Positions 1-12,392 are shown, numbered from the stretch's first letter. The stretch is DNA of 64,000 nt from Cepaea nemoralis (GCA_014155875.1 JACEFZ010014609.1:124001-188000), one strand, 5' to 3'. Made by a program: numbers and translations. Notes: generated by a model from the letters alone, not told the origin.

Positions 1-1893
1 AGGTACATATAGTCTTCTAGCAAAATACTTGCTATTTGTTTCTTTTCTTCTTCTTCTTTTTATCTTTCTTCTTCTTCTTCTTTTTATCTTTCTTCTTCTT
101 CTTCTTCTTCTTCTACCTTCAGTAGGAATGAATCCGAAGAAAAGATCAGTCAATTTGAGCTTGTTAACATCTATTTCTTGTTTTGAATTTGTACATTAAC
201 AATCATGAATGTACATCCTGGTTGCGCATAACAACAAACATCTAGAATATGTGTCGGCTATGAATAGCAAAATATAATCTGAATGAAGACAAACTTGTCT
301 TTAGCCAATCATCAAATGCGAGTGAAGGAATGTAATAATCAGATTGATAAACAAAGAACAGCTACTCCATTGGAGAAAATCACTCCAGTAATATTCACAA
401 TTGTTTCCCTTGCATTAAAAAAAAAACCACGTTAATACGATTTATTCATTCACTCACATACAAATGTGATGTGAATGATTATCTCATTCACTCAACGATA
501 CGTGTTAGTGCTGTTCATTCATTCACATCAAGATACATTTGTATACGATTCATTCATACACTCAAAAACTATCCTTTTCTGCTCTAGGGTGTAAGGTTGC
601 CCTCTTGTCTTATTTAAATTTGCAAACAACAAAAACCGTTCTTCGGTACGTCAGAATCACCAAGGAAACGGTTTGAGTACTAGAATTTGAATCACCAAAA
701 GACATGTTGAGTCACCACAAGACATTATGTTGAGACACTACACGACATTATGTTGAGTCACTAGAAGACATTAGGCTGAACACGACGACCTCGCTGTTCT
801 CCACTCCCAAAGAGGCCTTCCTGACACGTTTCCAAAAATGGAACTTTGAATTTCAGATCACTAGGCGAGTAACTGGAATTTTTCCGGAACCAGTTGGAAC
901 TTCACATCGATGGGAGGGATAATACTGTATAACCTGGTCATGTTTTAGTACAGCAAAATTGGACTGGCTGAGATTAGGTCAAGGTTGGAAGTGTTTCCTC
1001 TACAGACCATGTGTATAGCGATGAGGAAATCATCGCGTTGTGGAGAGATTAGTGCCGACACTTAGTGCTCTCAGGAAAGACCGGGCAGAAGCAAAATCAG
1101 AATGCAGCTGGTAGGAAGACTTTTTTTTTCGGCGAAAGGTCAAATACTTTTTGAATATACCTCGGACATCTCTGAATACAATTCGCTTCTTAGAAGTGAA
1201 TTTCACTGGATCTCATTCTTGTTGAAAGTGAGTGGCACCTTGCCGTCTTGACATACGAAAGTATGTGGATTTGAATTTGGCCAAAATCCCATTGCACAAT
1301 GCCTGGGCATGAATTTAGAGAACATGTTTCGCCCATGCAGCATGTTCCCTCTCTCGGCCTTGCCTTGTTTACTCCAGAGGAAAGAATAACCAGTACGCCT
1401 GGAACAAGGTAGGCTGCATATTCTGGCGGCTCAGCATCAAACCTCTGAGAGCAGGAGGGAAATCTCACCTACAATAGCAGGGGGTGAGCGGTGGCCAGAC
1501 CCTCACATCCCTGAGATTTGACTTAGAGGCGTTCAGCCATATCCCGCAGCTGAGGGCCTCAAATTAAGTGTCTGGACCTGTATGAGCGTGTACACCTGTC
1601 AATCGTCTGTTAAGTGTCTGGACCCATAAAAGCCTGTACTACCGTCAGACTCCCCGCCTGACATTGTCTACAGTGCGGATCCCGCGACCAACGAGAATCG
1701 GCCCGCCGGAGATATTGCTCGTCTGTTGCGAACAAATCCCCCTGACTGAATAAGTAAAGAAACGATAAAAGTGGTATTTCAACTGCGCTTGCGCTCCCAC
1801 CTATACTATATCCTTCATGAGTCTTCACAAAGTCGGACTAGAGTCAAGCTCAACAAGTGTCTTCTTTCCCCGGTGATTCTACCAAGCCGGTTT
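1..1893. other. 3' flank of the GLIS2-like gene, probable 3' UTR
   Basis: This follows the stop codon on the minus strand and no coding sequence is recognised. Plus-strand TTTATT at 441-446 would be an AATAAA on the transcribed strand, a possible but unproven poly(A) signal about 1.45 kb after the stop. A (TTC)-rich tract lies at 45-115, and a degenerate repeat of roughly 25 bp based on GACATTATGTTGAG lies at 690-780. Confidence 0.4.
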
Positions 1894-3683
1894 TTATCTA
1901 TTAACCCCCAAATAAAGAGGGAACCTGAACTCGTGACTTTGATACAATGAAGGAAGATCTGGTGGAATATCTTGATACATCATTCTCAGACTGTCTGTAA
2001 AGTGGTTACAACTGGCAGTAGATAGGAGTGAGGCGTTTTCTACATTCATTAGAAGTGGCAGGCTGTTAAAGCCAGGGTGTTCCCACACGTGTTTCACTCC
2101 TGGAGGGTGACATTCTGAGTGGACGAAGGCAGGTCCTGAGGGTAGGAGGTGGGTCCGGTTCAAACCATAATGATAATCAACAGCACTGTTGTAGTGAGAG
2201 ACGTTGGGAATGGGAAGTAATGAGTTTCCAGAAAAGGCGAGACTCAAAGAGCTATCTGTGTAAAATGATGAAGGGGTTGTAGAGTTTGTGATGGTTGAGA
2301 TGGGTGTGTAAGAGTTCGTAAACAGAGATTGGATTAGAGGATGGGTATAGTGAAGTAAATATAAGTTTGGGACAGCTGTCTCGCATGGTGATGACAGAGG
2401 TGTTGGAGAAGAGAGTCCTGCGGCAGGTTTTGGTGTTGTCTGAGGGCAGGTAATTGTAGGGGAAGTGGGACAATGAGATGATGAAGATAGATGAGAATGA
2501 GAAAGAGGTGAACGGCTGTTATTGAGAGGAGCGTTTGGGGTTGTCGAAAAATGTGAAAAATGAGGGTGGTCTAAAGATTGCAAGGAGGTTTCACTGCTTG
2601 ACATTGAATGTACAGAAATAGGAGAAGTTCCATACTGTTGAGGTTGATTTGATGTAGAAATTGGTGATGATAACTGAACTGATGCTAGTGATTCTTTTTC
2701 ACTAATTAATAATTTTCGTTTCTTCCAGTGTTCAAGTTTTGGAGATTTGGCGCAACAGCTTCGAGCTAAAACAGGCGGTAATGAACAAGAAGACTTGTTG
2801 GTTTCCTGGTGACAACGTAACAAGGCGGATTTAATGCCTGATACATCATCAATGGAAAGTAGTGATGTTGTGGAAAACTCCGTCTGGGATTTTTCATTTC
2901 TCTTGTGAAGATCATCTTTAGCACAATTTAGATCGTTTTTATGCTCCTCATTTTTGTATTCCTTCTTCAAAAACTGATCATTGTAAGTGTCAAGATGTGT
3001 CGACACGGGACTTGATGATTTTGGTTCATATTTAATCAAACGGATATTCTGATCTGATCTGTTCTGATCCATGTCACTGCAAATATATGGCTTTTGAATA
3101 TTAACTTGTGAATTCATACGCTGATGTTGCCAAGTCAATTTCGGGGTCGCTGACACATCTCTATATCTGTCTGCGTTGGATTTTTCTTTATCAGAAAACG
3201 CAGATTTTCCACAATCTTTGGTTATATCTTCATTGTCTTTTTCGCTATTTGGGAAATGATTATCAACAATAGAGCTTTGAATCACATGTAGTGTTTGAAA
3301 ATGATCAGGACTAAGACCTTGTTTTTCTAGATGGCGAACAGAATTGGTGTATTTCCTCAACTCACAAACACGGCTACTGCCTAAGTCTTCCGGGTCATAA
3401 GGAGTATCACTTGAAGGACTGCAGACTTCCATTTTCACATCATTAATCTGTGTATTAGTGCTGAGTGAATGATACAGCTCCATTCTGCTTGAGTCTGGCG
3501 CATGCCTGTGAGTGCGAACATGCTTCCTTAACGAACTAGGGTCTGTATATTGTTTCTGACATCCTGGCATTTTGCATTTGTAGGGTTTCTGCTCCTGGTG
3601 GGTTCGTATGTGCTTGAATCTGTCGCTGGAGTTTGAGTAAGCTTTGCTGCAGCCGGGAAATGTGCAGCTGTAAGGCCTTTCTC
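1894..3683 (-). CDS. GLIS2-like: GLIS2-like transcription factor, last coding exon (ZF4, ZF5, C-terminal tail)
   Basis: Terminal coding exon of a GLI-similar zinc-finger protein, by family a nuclear DNA-binding regulator. The minus strand shows a splice acceptor (pyrimidine stretch then ACAG) with the first exon base at 3683; two bases complete a Gly codon, then 595 codons to a TAA at 1896-1894. ZF4 (C-x4-C-x12-H-x3-H, with SNSSDRFKH) and ZF5 ([14 protein letters not shown]) match the last two fingers of the GLI/GLIS family. The SDRFKH and CKMPGC forms are closer to GLIS2 than to GLIS1/3. About 530 residues follow, rich in Ser, Thr, Pro and His, with no recognised domain; low-complexity tails are usual in this family. 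The open frame runs a few codons past 3683, but that part is intron. It joins the exon at 16163-16045 across a 12,361-bp intron, in phase. Confidence 0.93.
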
Positions 3684-3843
3684 CTGTACAAGAACACAAT
3701 AGATCACATTTAATTTTCAGTAACTCATTTTACAGTGCAGATGTGAACTATCTCGAGATGTAATTGTGATCTATTGCTGCAGTGTGAGTGAAATATATTT
3801 GTCAATAGCGCGGCATCTTTAAGAAACCGGACGTGTGATTGAA

Positions 3844-3907
3844 AGAAATAATGTGTTTCGTGTACTGTTTAAGATAGAAATAATGTGTTTCGTGTACTGT
3901 TTAAGAT
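3844..3907. repeat. 32-bp direct tandem duplication
   Basis: Two identical 32-bp units beginning AGAAATAATGTG stand side by side in the large intron of the GLIS2-like gene, with the start of a third unit after them. Confidence 0.9.
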
Positions 3908-3984
3908 AGAAATTGGAAGACTTAAAATGTTGCGGAAGCCATTGTTATTCAAGTAGCAACGCCATCTTTGTTTGGTCCAAAGGC

Positions 3985-4180
3985 CACGATAGTCAGTGTA
4001 AAATTACCGTGGTAGACAGTTTAAATTACTGTGAGAATATTATGTTGTATATTTCAACTTGAAAGACGTATCTCATTGCTTGAGTATAAATTATGTAAAT
4101 TCTGCAGTATGCGCCTGGCTAGATGAAGTGAAATATGCCCGGCAATACTTTGTGCAATCTTTTATTTGGTCTTCGTCATA
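3985..4180 (+). mobile_element. MITE-like interspersed repeat 'M1', copy 1
   Basis: This shares with copies at 36622-36813 and 39712-39857 the blocks AAAATTACCGTGGTAGAC, TTCTGCAGTATG and an end near GTCTTCGT(T/C)AT. An inverted partner lies at 39591-39688. It has no coding capacity; class is unresolved (MITE or SINE-like). The split RT element begins directly after it. Confidence 0.7.
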
Positions 4181-4939
4181 ACCCTACAAAACACGTAAGG
4201 CAGTCTTCGAAAAGGTAGTAGTAGCACGCAGGCTCCAGCGACATTTGGAAAGTGGTAATCTGCTTCCCCAAGGACTCTGGAGTTATCGGCCTGAGAAGGA
4301 CACCTGGGCCAAAGCTGCAACTTTTGCATTTGATGTCTACGAGGGCTTCCAGGATAAACAAGGGACAGTGGCGGTAGCTCTTGACCTGGAAGATGGGTAT
4401 AACAGGGTCAGGTATGATCGGTTGATATACACACTGTTGGACATGGAAGTCTGCCCTTGCCTTGTTAGATGGGTTGCGGCGGTCCTTTATGAGCGTAAGG
4501 TTGCATTGCGCATGGGTTCCTGGGCTTCTGACCCCTGTACTATTACATCTGGGTTGCCGCAGGGATCTGCCTTGTCCCCACTGCTCTTTAATGTCTACAC
4601 CAGCAAAATCGCAGCTATTGAGACACCAGGTGTGGGTAGAATCTTGGCATTTGCAGGTGATGTTCTGGTGCACAGACAGGGCAGAGACAGGGCCAGTTTA
4701 GTGAACGAAAGACTTACAGGTGGCAGTAAATATGGTGGCAGAGTGGTGCAGGGACGCAGGGGCCATTATACACCCAGACAAGGCATCGGTTGTGTGGTAC
4801 TCCCTGGATAACCGGGTGGTCAAGGCAGATTCCCCAGGTATTATGTTGAACGGATGTCCTCTTAGTCGAGAGAGTAAATTGAAATACTTGGGTATAACCT
4901 TTGACTGGTGTTTTGTCTTTTAAGGAACATGTGGAAGCT
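4180..4939 (+). pseudogene. Non-LTR retrotransposon reverse transcriptase, left part (I/Jockey-type, broken)
   Basis: RT palm domain of a non-LTR element of the I/Jockey type with C-terminal RNase H. Visible motifs are ALDLEDGYNRV (motif A), GLPQGSALSPLLFNVYT (motif B) and a degenerate motif C, FAGDV, in which Gly replaces the first catalytic Asp of F/YADD. A frameshift near 4720 moves the reading frame, after which KLKYLGITFD (the start of the thumb) is readable. The 5' end is truncated near 4180. The frame stops at 4939 because another element is inserted there; the continuation (HVEALVMKAG) resumes at 13216-13229 after a 14-bp duplicated target. Inactive. Confidence 0.9.
4926..4939. repeat. 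14-bp target-site duplication, left copy
   Basis: AACATGTGGAAGCT occurs here and again at 13216-13229, bracketing 8276 bp. Removing one copy and the insert restores an uninterrupted RT reading frame across the junction. Confidence 0.92.
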
Positions 4940-5487
4940 GAGTTGAGTTGAGTTGACTCAAGAACCGACATCACTGCACTCAGGACATTCCCATACGTGC
5001 TCAGTCCCCTCGTTCAACAGCCAGCGAAGAGTCATACTACTAATCGTTCCCACCGCTATCTGATTAAATGTTCTCCTGGTCTTCCTTCTCAGTTCTGAGA
5101 TTCTTCCAGAACCCCTGCCGATCCCCCGCAATCTCATTCTTTCGACATATGGGTTCTCAATCTGTTCCTCCGCCTTCTCCACCTGGTCCCATAAGCGCAC
5201 GACCACCTCCCCTTTGTCCATAGGCAAGATACCACCAAGAGGTGCATTCCCTGCTAGCCTATCAGCTTGTTCATTCCCCCGTACCCCCGCATGGCCAGGG
5301 CAAAATATCCATACAATTCTCACGATCTGTGACCTCTGAAGCGACGAGAGCCATTCCACACGAAACATTCCTTTCTCCACCTTGCTAAGCACATTCTTTG
5401 AATCCGTAATGAATACAACGTGTGTTGCAGTAGTCTCCTCTAGCCACCGGAATCCCGCTGTTACTCCCCCCACCTCCATTCTCATGA
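4940..5487 (-). pseudogene. Non-LTR retrotransposon 3' end with RNase H domain, inserted in reverse
   Basis: Minus-strand RNase H domain of the same I/Jockey-type family as the host element. It shows a conserved Glu-containing helix (MRMEVGGVTAGFRWL), VFITDS with the third acidic residue, and FCPGHAGVRGNEQADRLAG with the RNase H C-terminal motif. A 3' tail of CTCAA-type repeats at 4940-4965 lies directly against the 14-bp target duplication, as expected of a non-LTR 3' end. Homology to the sister copy at 13.8-14.4 kb stops at about 5487, so the RT part is missing. The frame from 5485 to 4958 is open, and the copy looks younger than its host. Confidence 0.9.
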
Positions 5488-6541
5488 TTAATTAAATATG
5501 AAAGTCTTCTTGTCATATGCTCGTCCATCTACTGTTACACAACCAGTCATTCTTTGAAACATCATCCTTGATATAGCAAATTTACCATTATAACACCTTC
5601 ATGGAATATTCATCCACTGGATGTATGTCATAAGGAAACTTCTTAATTGGCACATTCTTTTCCCCAAGGATATTTTGTGTATGTGGCTATATGAATTCCT
5701 CTATCATCAATGATTACTACCACTGCAAAGTGTGTGACATTAAGTCACTAATACATCGTGATAATCAAACCTGGTCATAGAAAACAAACAACCGCTGGTT
5801 TTCCAACGTCCATGTTTGAGGAATTTGTCTAGATTGAATTTCTAAATATCATTATCAATTAATGTCATGAGTGGCTGTCAGCTACATCATTCAGTGGTGA
5901 TGCATGTCTATATGTCTAAACTAGCATTTATATGACTTACATGTTCAGGCAGCGCTCAACACCTGTTCAGATTTCTGCTATGTAATTTACTCAGACAGTG
6001 TCATGTTGTTGTCTCAGAACTACAGAGCTCATTGTATGAAGTCAACCAAATTAATGATGTCGTCACAGCTTTGTTTGGGGCTCAACTATCTACCAGCGAG
6101 AGTTATTTTTCCGTTGTGTAGTGACTTTAATTATGTAGTATATGCTGTTTTGATGTATATTTATGACATTGGTTTTGTTCCCCGTATCCATGCATCTACT
6201 GTGTTCGTCGGGAAAGAGGCGCTGGAACCTATAGCCCCGGGTAAATTGGGCCCGTTAGCTATTACAGCGGCCAATCTAGGAGATGGAAAACTCTGATTAT
6301 AAACACCTAAGTTAAGGTGGACCGACGTGCCGAGGACTGAATGGCCACGGGTGAGCTGGTCGTGAACGTGGAACGTCTGGTATGCGGGCGGGGCGGCGCC
6401 AGGCGTATGGACTCCTAAGAGACATCCCCTGCCCCTGCCCTAGCAGGCAGGCTCTACTAGGGTGACCGATTATATCCTGCCGTCATATCTAACCAACTAT
6501 GAATAATACACAGAATTATCGCCGAAGCAACGGAGTAAGTG
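5488..6541. other. Rest of the reverse-inserted element, unidentified
   Basis: By position this belongs to the insert bounded by the 14-bp duplication. 5500-6140 is AT-rich with nothing recognisable. 6185-6500 is distinctly GC-rich and could be a 5' UTR or start of ORF1 of an internally deleted non-LTR copy read on the minus strand; that is inference. The short plus-strand open frame here has no recognised similarity. Confidence 0.35.
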
Positions 6542-7333
6542 TGTCACAAAGTTCTTTATCATAACTGAGTGAGATGGTCGTTGTCTAGGTTTCAATGTTC
6601 CTTGTATGTCACTATGGAGTGTAAGTAGAGCTAGCCACCTGTCTCACAATGCAACTCACCCCAGTAGTACATATCCATCAGTCAGTGAACAAGATTGATT
6701 TGGCGCATATAATCCTTTAATACGGAAATAACACGGACAAACGGAACATAATTCTATATCCAGAAACCAATATAATCCACAGAATATATATATTTCTTCC
6801 TCACGACTTAACACGCACACATCACTGCATTCTCAAGACCTGCTTAATCTCAAATTCACGGGACAGTTATCCAGCTCCTATCCACGGCTGGACCTCACAC
6901 AATACAACCCACACACTGGGTCTAGCCTCCACTACTATCCAACCCACTTTGGGTTCAGGCCTCCATTAACTATACAACCCACTTTGGGTTCAGGCCTCCA
7001 TTAACTATACAACCCCCACTGGGTTTTAGGCCTGCATTCCAAACTGGGAGAACAACACAGGACGGAGATCTCTATCTAACTCCTCTCCTCTCCTTAGACT
7101 CCTGCCCCGCTCGGAGTCTAAACATCAACTGTCCAAAGTGACCCTACTCTCAGTCGGTCCCAGCTTCAACTGCCCTCAAGTCTCCTGACTTCACACAAAA
7201 CTAAACTGTCTCTCACCCCATCCACCATGGGGGTCTCCATCTACCCTCACCATTATTTCTCAGGGCTGGTTGTTTTTCTCATAACCCCGCTACAGGTCAC
7301 TCACCTCAATGTCAATGACCCAGGCATATGTCA
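6542..7333 (-). repeat. 3' LTR of the gypsy element
   Basis: 792 bp, TGTCACAAAG...GGCATATGTCA on the plus strand, nearly identical to 12393-13188. An internal tandem repeat of about 38 bp containing CCCACTTTGGGTTCAGGC lies at 6940-7030 and is shared by both LTRs. Confidence 0.92.
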
Positions 7334-7351
7334 TTACCCCTCTCTTAAAAG
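7334..7351 (-). promoter_or_regulatory. Polypurine tract of the gypsy element
   Basis: Read on the minus strand this is TTTTAAGAGAGGGGTAA directly before the 3' LTR (TGACATATG). A purine-rich run at this place primes plus-strand DNA synthesis in LTR elements, and it fixes both the LTR edge and the orientation. Confidence 0.8.
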
Positions 7352-7856
7352 AAAACATCGTTTTCAAATGTTGGGAGACTAAAACTTATTAAATATGTGA
7401 CCCCAACATATTGCCTGGGTAGCCCTAAGTATGGCTCCATCTCACTTTAGGTACCACCTTAAATAATATATCAAATAATCATAGTAAACTTCTATATTAC
7501 CAACACATCACTACAACCAACTTTCCATCTTGTGTACCAATGGATGAGCTAATACATGGCATAATAATCCACATAACATAGAAAAGCATTATATTTATGT
7601 ACCCGCAGGTCTATTAATATCTTCAATAACACACGAAACCTATGTCACTTTAGCTAATAATGGTCCATGAATAAATGTCGAGGCGCTGCATTGCCTCTGT
7701 CTTCCATCAACTATCTGGAGAGTTTGTGTACCGACCATATATCAGGTGGTTCTTTTCTTGCATCAACCAACCTCTGATTCCTGTCGATGCTGTGTCTACC
7801 CTTCATGTACCCATGCCTCATGTTTCCTATATCTTTAAAACATCTGTTTGCTAATC

Positions 7857-8345
7857 CTAACCCTGGTTCAGTGATGTCGTTAACACTCTTTTGAACTGCC
7901 TTAACTTGCTATCTGCATATTGTACCGTTACACTGGAGTCTCTGTTTAGTCTGACCTCTTTATTAAATCCTGGCCAATATACCTGGCATCCTGCTCTCTG
8001 CTGCTTACGCCTTACTCCTATGTGCCCTGCCCATGCCATATCCTGAGCTGTTCTAGTATATCGGTCTCTATGTGCTAAGGGTACTCCTCCTTGCCTACAT
8101 GCTAGTTTCGTCATCTGAAAACCGGCGAGTGAGAACCTTGTTCTTCCTTTCGAAGCACCATCTATCCTTCTTTGATTGTCTATGTCTCACTTTACTACAC
8201 CCTTGGAAACATTTGTCGAGAGTAGTATCTTGTCTCTGGGATTCCCTACAGCTATATTTGAGATCCATTCTCACCTGCTCAGCTGTTCTATCCATGTCCT
8301 CTGTGTCTACTTCAAGTGCCTCTTTTTCTTCAGCTATACTCAGCT
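7857..8345 (-). pseudogene. Integrase N-terminal zinc-binding region of the gypsy element
   Basis: Minus-strand frames 8295-8095 and 8114-7857 together give a charged linker followed by an integrase-type N-terminal segment: AWAGHIGVRR and QVYWPGFNKEV match the family pattern (GHxGxxKT...FYWPGxxxDV). The catalytic core is missing, and coding similarity fades after about 7900. The segment follows the protease directly. A 10-bp tandem duplication (GAGTATAGCT twice, near 8330-8350) puts the two in different frames; otherwise they would be continuous. Confidence 0.7.
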
Positions 8346-10106
8346 ATACTCTCTAATTTAGGTTTTCTTTTGGTAACTACCTCGTTACTACTTAACCTAT
8401 GTTTCTGGTCCCAATAAACTACTTCTTCTTCTGTGCAATCTTTAACTCCTGGCACATTTCCGATGATCAGATCCGCCACTGGTGAGTCTAGAACACACGC
8501 TGCCACTCTTCCTGTGATATATGGTGTTTTTACTGTTATCACGGCTACTGGGTAGAATTCTACTGTCCCATTAAATGTAATGCACCTAATCTTTTTCCCT
8601 GTGTAATCCGAGGGATGCACTAAGCTCTTTCCAACTCCGATGGATGTACATCCGGAATCCCTAATTGTTAACGCTGGCCTATCATTAACAAATCCATGGT
8701 GCATCTTCAAACATCCTCCTGCATGCACTGCTGATCCTGCCTTAACTGTGTGACCACACATTAAGACCGGTTCACTGTCTTTATCAAACAGAGGTTTGCA
8801 TCCACTACAACTTTCCTTGTTAAATGTTTCAATTACTTGCGCTGAATTTGAGTGCTCTGTTTCTCCCATCCTACACTCATAGCTGAAATGGTTCTTTTTT
8901 CCACATTTAAAACAGATGATCTCCTTTTTCCTGTTATTCGTAGGCTCACTCTGTGGTTGTGCATCACACTGTGCTGCCTTATGTCTCCAGCTCCCACAAT
9001 TCCAACATCCGGCATGACTATTTGGACGTCTCTGAAAATTCCCCCTTTTGTATGGGTACCGTCCTGCTCTGCCAAGATGGTTGCCACGGAAACCATTGTC
9101 TTTAGGTTCCTTGTTGCTCACATTTCTGTGCCGAATCCACACTCTTCGACCTAGGTCTGATCCCAGGATTCTGATCCTGTTTCGTGTACGCTGCACAGAC
9201 TATTTCCTCACTCATTTCTCTACCAATAGAACTGTTTGGATGTGCAGTCATGTAATTTTGCCCTAACTGAGACATTGTGTCTATGTCCTTTGGCTTACGT
9301 TCTTCAAAGAAAGCCACTAAATTAGTATTGCATGAAGATAATACTTTGTCTCTTAACATTAAATCCACTAATTTATTAAAATCTTTCCCTACTTTTGCAA
9401 GCTCCATCCATTTATTAAATGTGTTCTTTACTGTGTTGACAAAATCTGTAAATCCTGATTTGTCTCTGGCCCTAATTGTCTAAAATTTGTTCTGTATCCA
9501 TGCTCAGTTAGTTGGAACTTTGTAAGCAAACATTGACGCAAAATAGTATGGTTGTTTCTTTCTTCCAAGGGTAAATTAAACATGGTATCTAGGGCCTTAC
9601 CCGTCAGAAACTCGCCTAGTCTAATAGCATACTCGCCTTCTGGGATGCCTAACGCTTTCGCCGATGCCTCGAATCTCCCCAGATAAGCTTCAAGACTATC
9701 ACGGTCTGTAAAGTATGGCAGTTTTAGTCTCTGTGAGGGATGGGAAGGTCTTCTGCTTTCTTCACTTTGACCCTTAGATGCAAATTCTAACTTTTTTATA
9801 GCAATTTCCGCTTCCATCTTAATCTTCTCTTTCTCGATTTCCACCGCATTTGTTTGTTTTAACTTTTCAAGTTCCAGTTGTGTTGTTCACTCTCTCTCTT
9901 CCTGTAACGCTGTTTTCCATTCTAGCTTACATTGTCTCTTCGTGTAGGCGCTTGGCCTCGAGTTCTGTCTGTCTCTGTTCTCTTTTAGCTTGTCTTTGTT
10001 CTCTTTCAGCCTCTTTTTGTTCTTTCGCTTCTGCATACTCCTGTAACTCTTTTCCCTTCAGGCCTAACCGTTCACCTGCTTAAATATATTCCATTAAAGT
10101 AGGCAT
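8330..10106 (-). pseudogene. Gag and protease of the gypsy element (SCAN-like capsid)
   Basis: Starts at ATG 10106-10104 on the minus strand but has a stop at codon 9 and others further on, so it is broken. A Glu/Arg/Lys-rich coiled-coil stretch (about 10080-9790) is followed by a capsid region (LPYFTDRDSLEAYL, then LTEHGYRTNFR) resembling the SCAN-like Gag of Gmr1-type gypsy elements. Next come two zinc knuckles, C-x2-C-x4-H-x4-C, near 9007-8966 and 8914-8873, then a retropepsin with the active-site triad in RDSGCTS (about 8660) and ADLIIGN near its C-terminus. Several frames are needed to follow it (9844-9428, 9407-9102, 9196-8330). Confidence 0.85.
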
Positions 10107-10349
10107 ATTGTACTTGTGGGCACGTTGCTGTCTGTCAGCCAACTATAAATGTAAAGACCCTGCTTCTAGTCTTTGTGTACCTTCTCTACGTGCACCACCA
10201 CTCACTGTGTACGTAAATTCTTAGTACTAATAATATCCCGCTGTACTCACCCAGTCACTCTACAAACACTAGGTAGTGAGGAGGAGGGAGGTATTATCTA
10301 TATCTCCCTCGATATAAGCTGTAAGAACAATTTCTATAAATATGGTTAG

Positions 10350-10411
<62 letters not shown>

Positions 10412-12073
10412 GACACACACACACACACACACACACGAATGAATGATACGATAAGTGACGTCTATAAAACGCTAGACGCACAAGCTGAGTACACGAAGAC
10501 GATGATCACAAAGAAATAAACCACAATAACATCCCCAAGCTTGTGTGGGAGCGTAATATATATATATAACCTGACACATACCACTAGACAGTAAAAATGA
10601 CGAAAGATCACAATAATAACATATATCAGAAGAACCAAATGTAATATGTAAATATAACGAAAAGAGAAAAAAAATATAACATCAAAATATACACAGATCT
10701 GACGTTAGACGCAAAAGGGCACTGTATATTAATCCAAGACCAACTCTGCGTCACTGCAGAACAAAACAAACCGACTTTTCGATTTACTTCCCAGAAAATA
10801 TATGGTGCACCTAAGACTCCTGTTCTGTCATGCCTCACGAATCCCGTGAAACATCACAAAATCTCCTACTCCTTACGAATACGGGACCACATACAAATAA
10901 TTACGTAACACCCGAAAACAATATACAAGTCAATGAGAGCAAACAAAATGTCCGAATGGTTGGCCGACAATAATGTTCTTATTAACCAGTCGCAAAATTT
11001 CTTCGTTTGTTTGTAATAGTTTTTCGCAATCCGCTGGAAATGTCTACGACACTATATTCCAAAATGTTCTTTCGATATGTTGTTACTTTCCCTGGACGTG
11101 TTGACAACAAAGTAATAATCCAAACGTCTTTTCTCAACCCAGTCCGTAACGCTTGGTTGCGGAGATGGTCCGTAGTTGTATCAATTATGTGATAGATTCA
11201 CGTTTAAAGACAAAGTTCAACACAAAAAATGACAGCAAATGTCCAACGCTTTAACTCTGTACAGTCAGTTCTTTTTGGCAACTGTATGCAACCATGCCTG
11301 CGGTGATGACATGTAATCCTTCGTTGTAAAAATGTTTGCTCATGACAGAGTAATGATAACAAAGGGATTCAACATAAAGACGAACATAAAGTCTGGTTTT
11401 CGTTCAAAACAACTTGTTTATCCAGTTCTCCCATGGAAAATTTTAGTAACTTTCCACCGTCCATGACCTTGACCACACAGGTCAACCTCAGTCAGTACCT
11501 CAGTACTCTTTATCACAATAATACACAGTTAATCTGTCTGTAAACTGATCGGAAACATTTTCCGTCATACACAAACACTTCACTGTCCTCGTAAACAGCG
11601 CTGACCCTCTGTCAACCCGACCTTGATTCTGCTGTTTTTATCCTTCTTGACATTCAGCGTCCCCGCACCACAGACGTGAATATGTTATGGGCAAACCACA
11701 ATTACACCAGTATTCTTTGGTCAATTCACCCTACCCGTCCTTTTCGTGCGGCCGAAACTCTTGACCTGTCGACCTGCGACCATACAGTGCGATTGCCTCG
11801 CCACACACACCTGTCTTCAACGCGCACAGGACTGGCCCGCTCCTGTCATAACCACTTTTTTGTCCACGCGACTTTTCACCTGTGCTGTTCGCATGAACTA
11901 TAAACACAAACGCCTGTCAGCGTTAATTCTCTGGCGTCCCCGCTAGCTTCAGCAATACTGTCTGGTATCAAATTTACCTGTCGTGACCTTCACGTGAACT
12001 GACTGTTATCTGCTCACCAAATCTCACCCAGGCGCAAATCTTGTCTTTATACCGTGGATACGCTCCGCTGTCC

Positions 12074-12158
<85 letters not shown>

Positions 12159-12374
12159 GAGAAATGTTATTTTTACCTGATTTCTCGTGAACTCTGTATT
12201 ACTTCTCGGACACTTTTGGCATTGACCGTCTACTGAAAATGGTGTTTATTCCTTGTGCCATAATTGTCGTTGTAATTGGGCATCCGACTAATGTCTCTGA
12301 TCTTAGTATCCTCTCTAATCGACGAGTTCACAGATAAACAGAATGACAACAATGTCTATATTGTTCTTGACCGG
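10107..12374 (-). other. Leader region of the gypsy element, non-coding
   Basis: About 2.3 kb between gag and the primer-binding region with no recognised protein. It holds (TA)n at 10353-10410, (CA)n at 10413-10436 and a (CT)n tract at 12076-12154. The length is unusual for a leader, and part may be later insertion. Confidence 0.5.
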
Positions 12375-12392
12375 ACGTAGCCTCCCAGATAA
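12375..12392 (-). promoter_or_regulatory. Probable primer-binding site region of the gypsy element
   Basis: Directly inside the 5' LTR the minus strand reads TTATCTGGGAGGCTACGT. TGG three to seven bases inside the LTR is where a tRNA 3' CCA end would pair. The tRNA was not identified. Confidence 0.4.

Noticed and set aside
4176..4673. Minus-strand 165-codon frame opposite the RT
   Set aside because: Shadow of the plus-strand RT; no recognisable motifs.
4940..5487. Plus RT and minus RNase H as one element inverted by twin priming
   Set aside because: The 3' tail of the minus part lies at the junction rather than at the outer end, and the 14-bp duplication at 13216 shows separate insertion.
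6003..6296. 97-codon plus-strand frame
   Set aside because: Lies within the reverse-inserted element, unrecognised and without support.
8852..9266. Plus-strand frames opposite gag
   Set aside because: Shadows of the zinc-knuckle and protease coding region on the minus strand.
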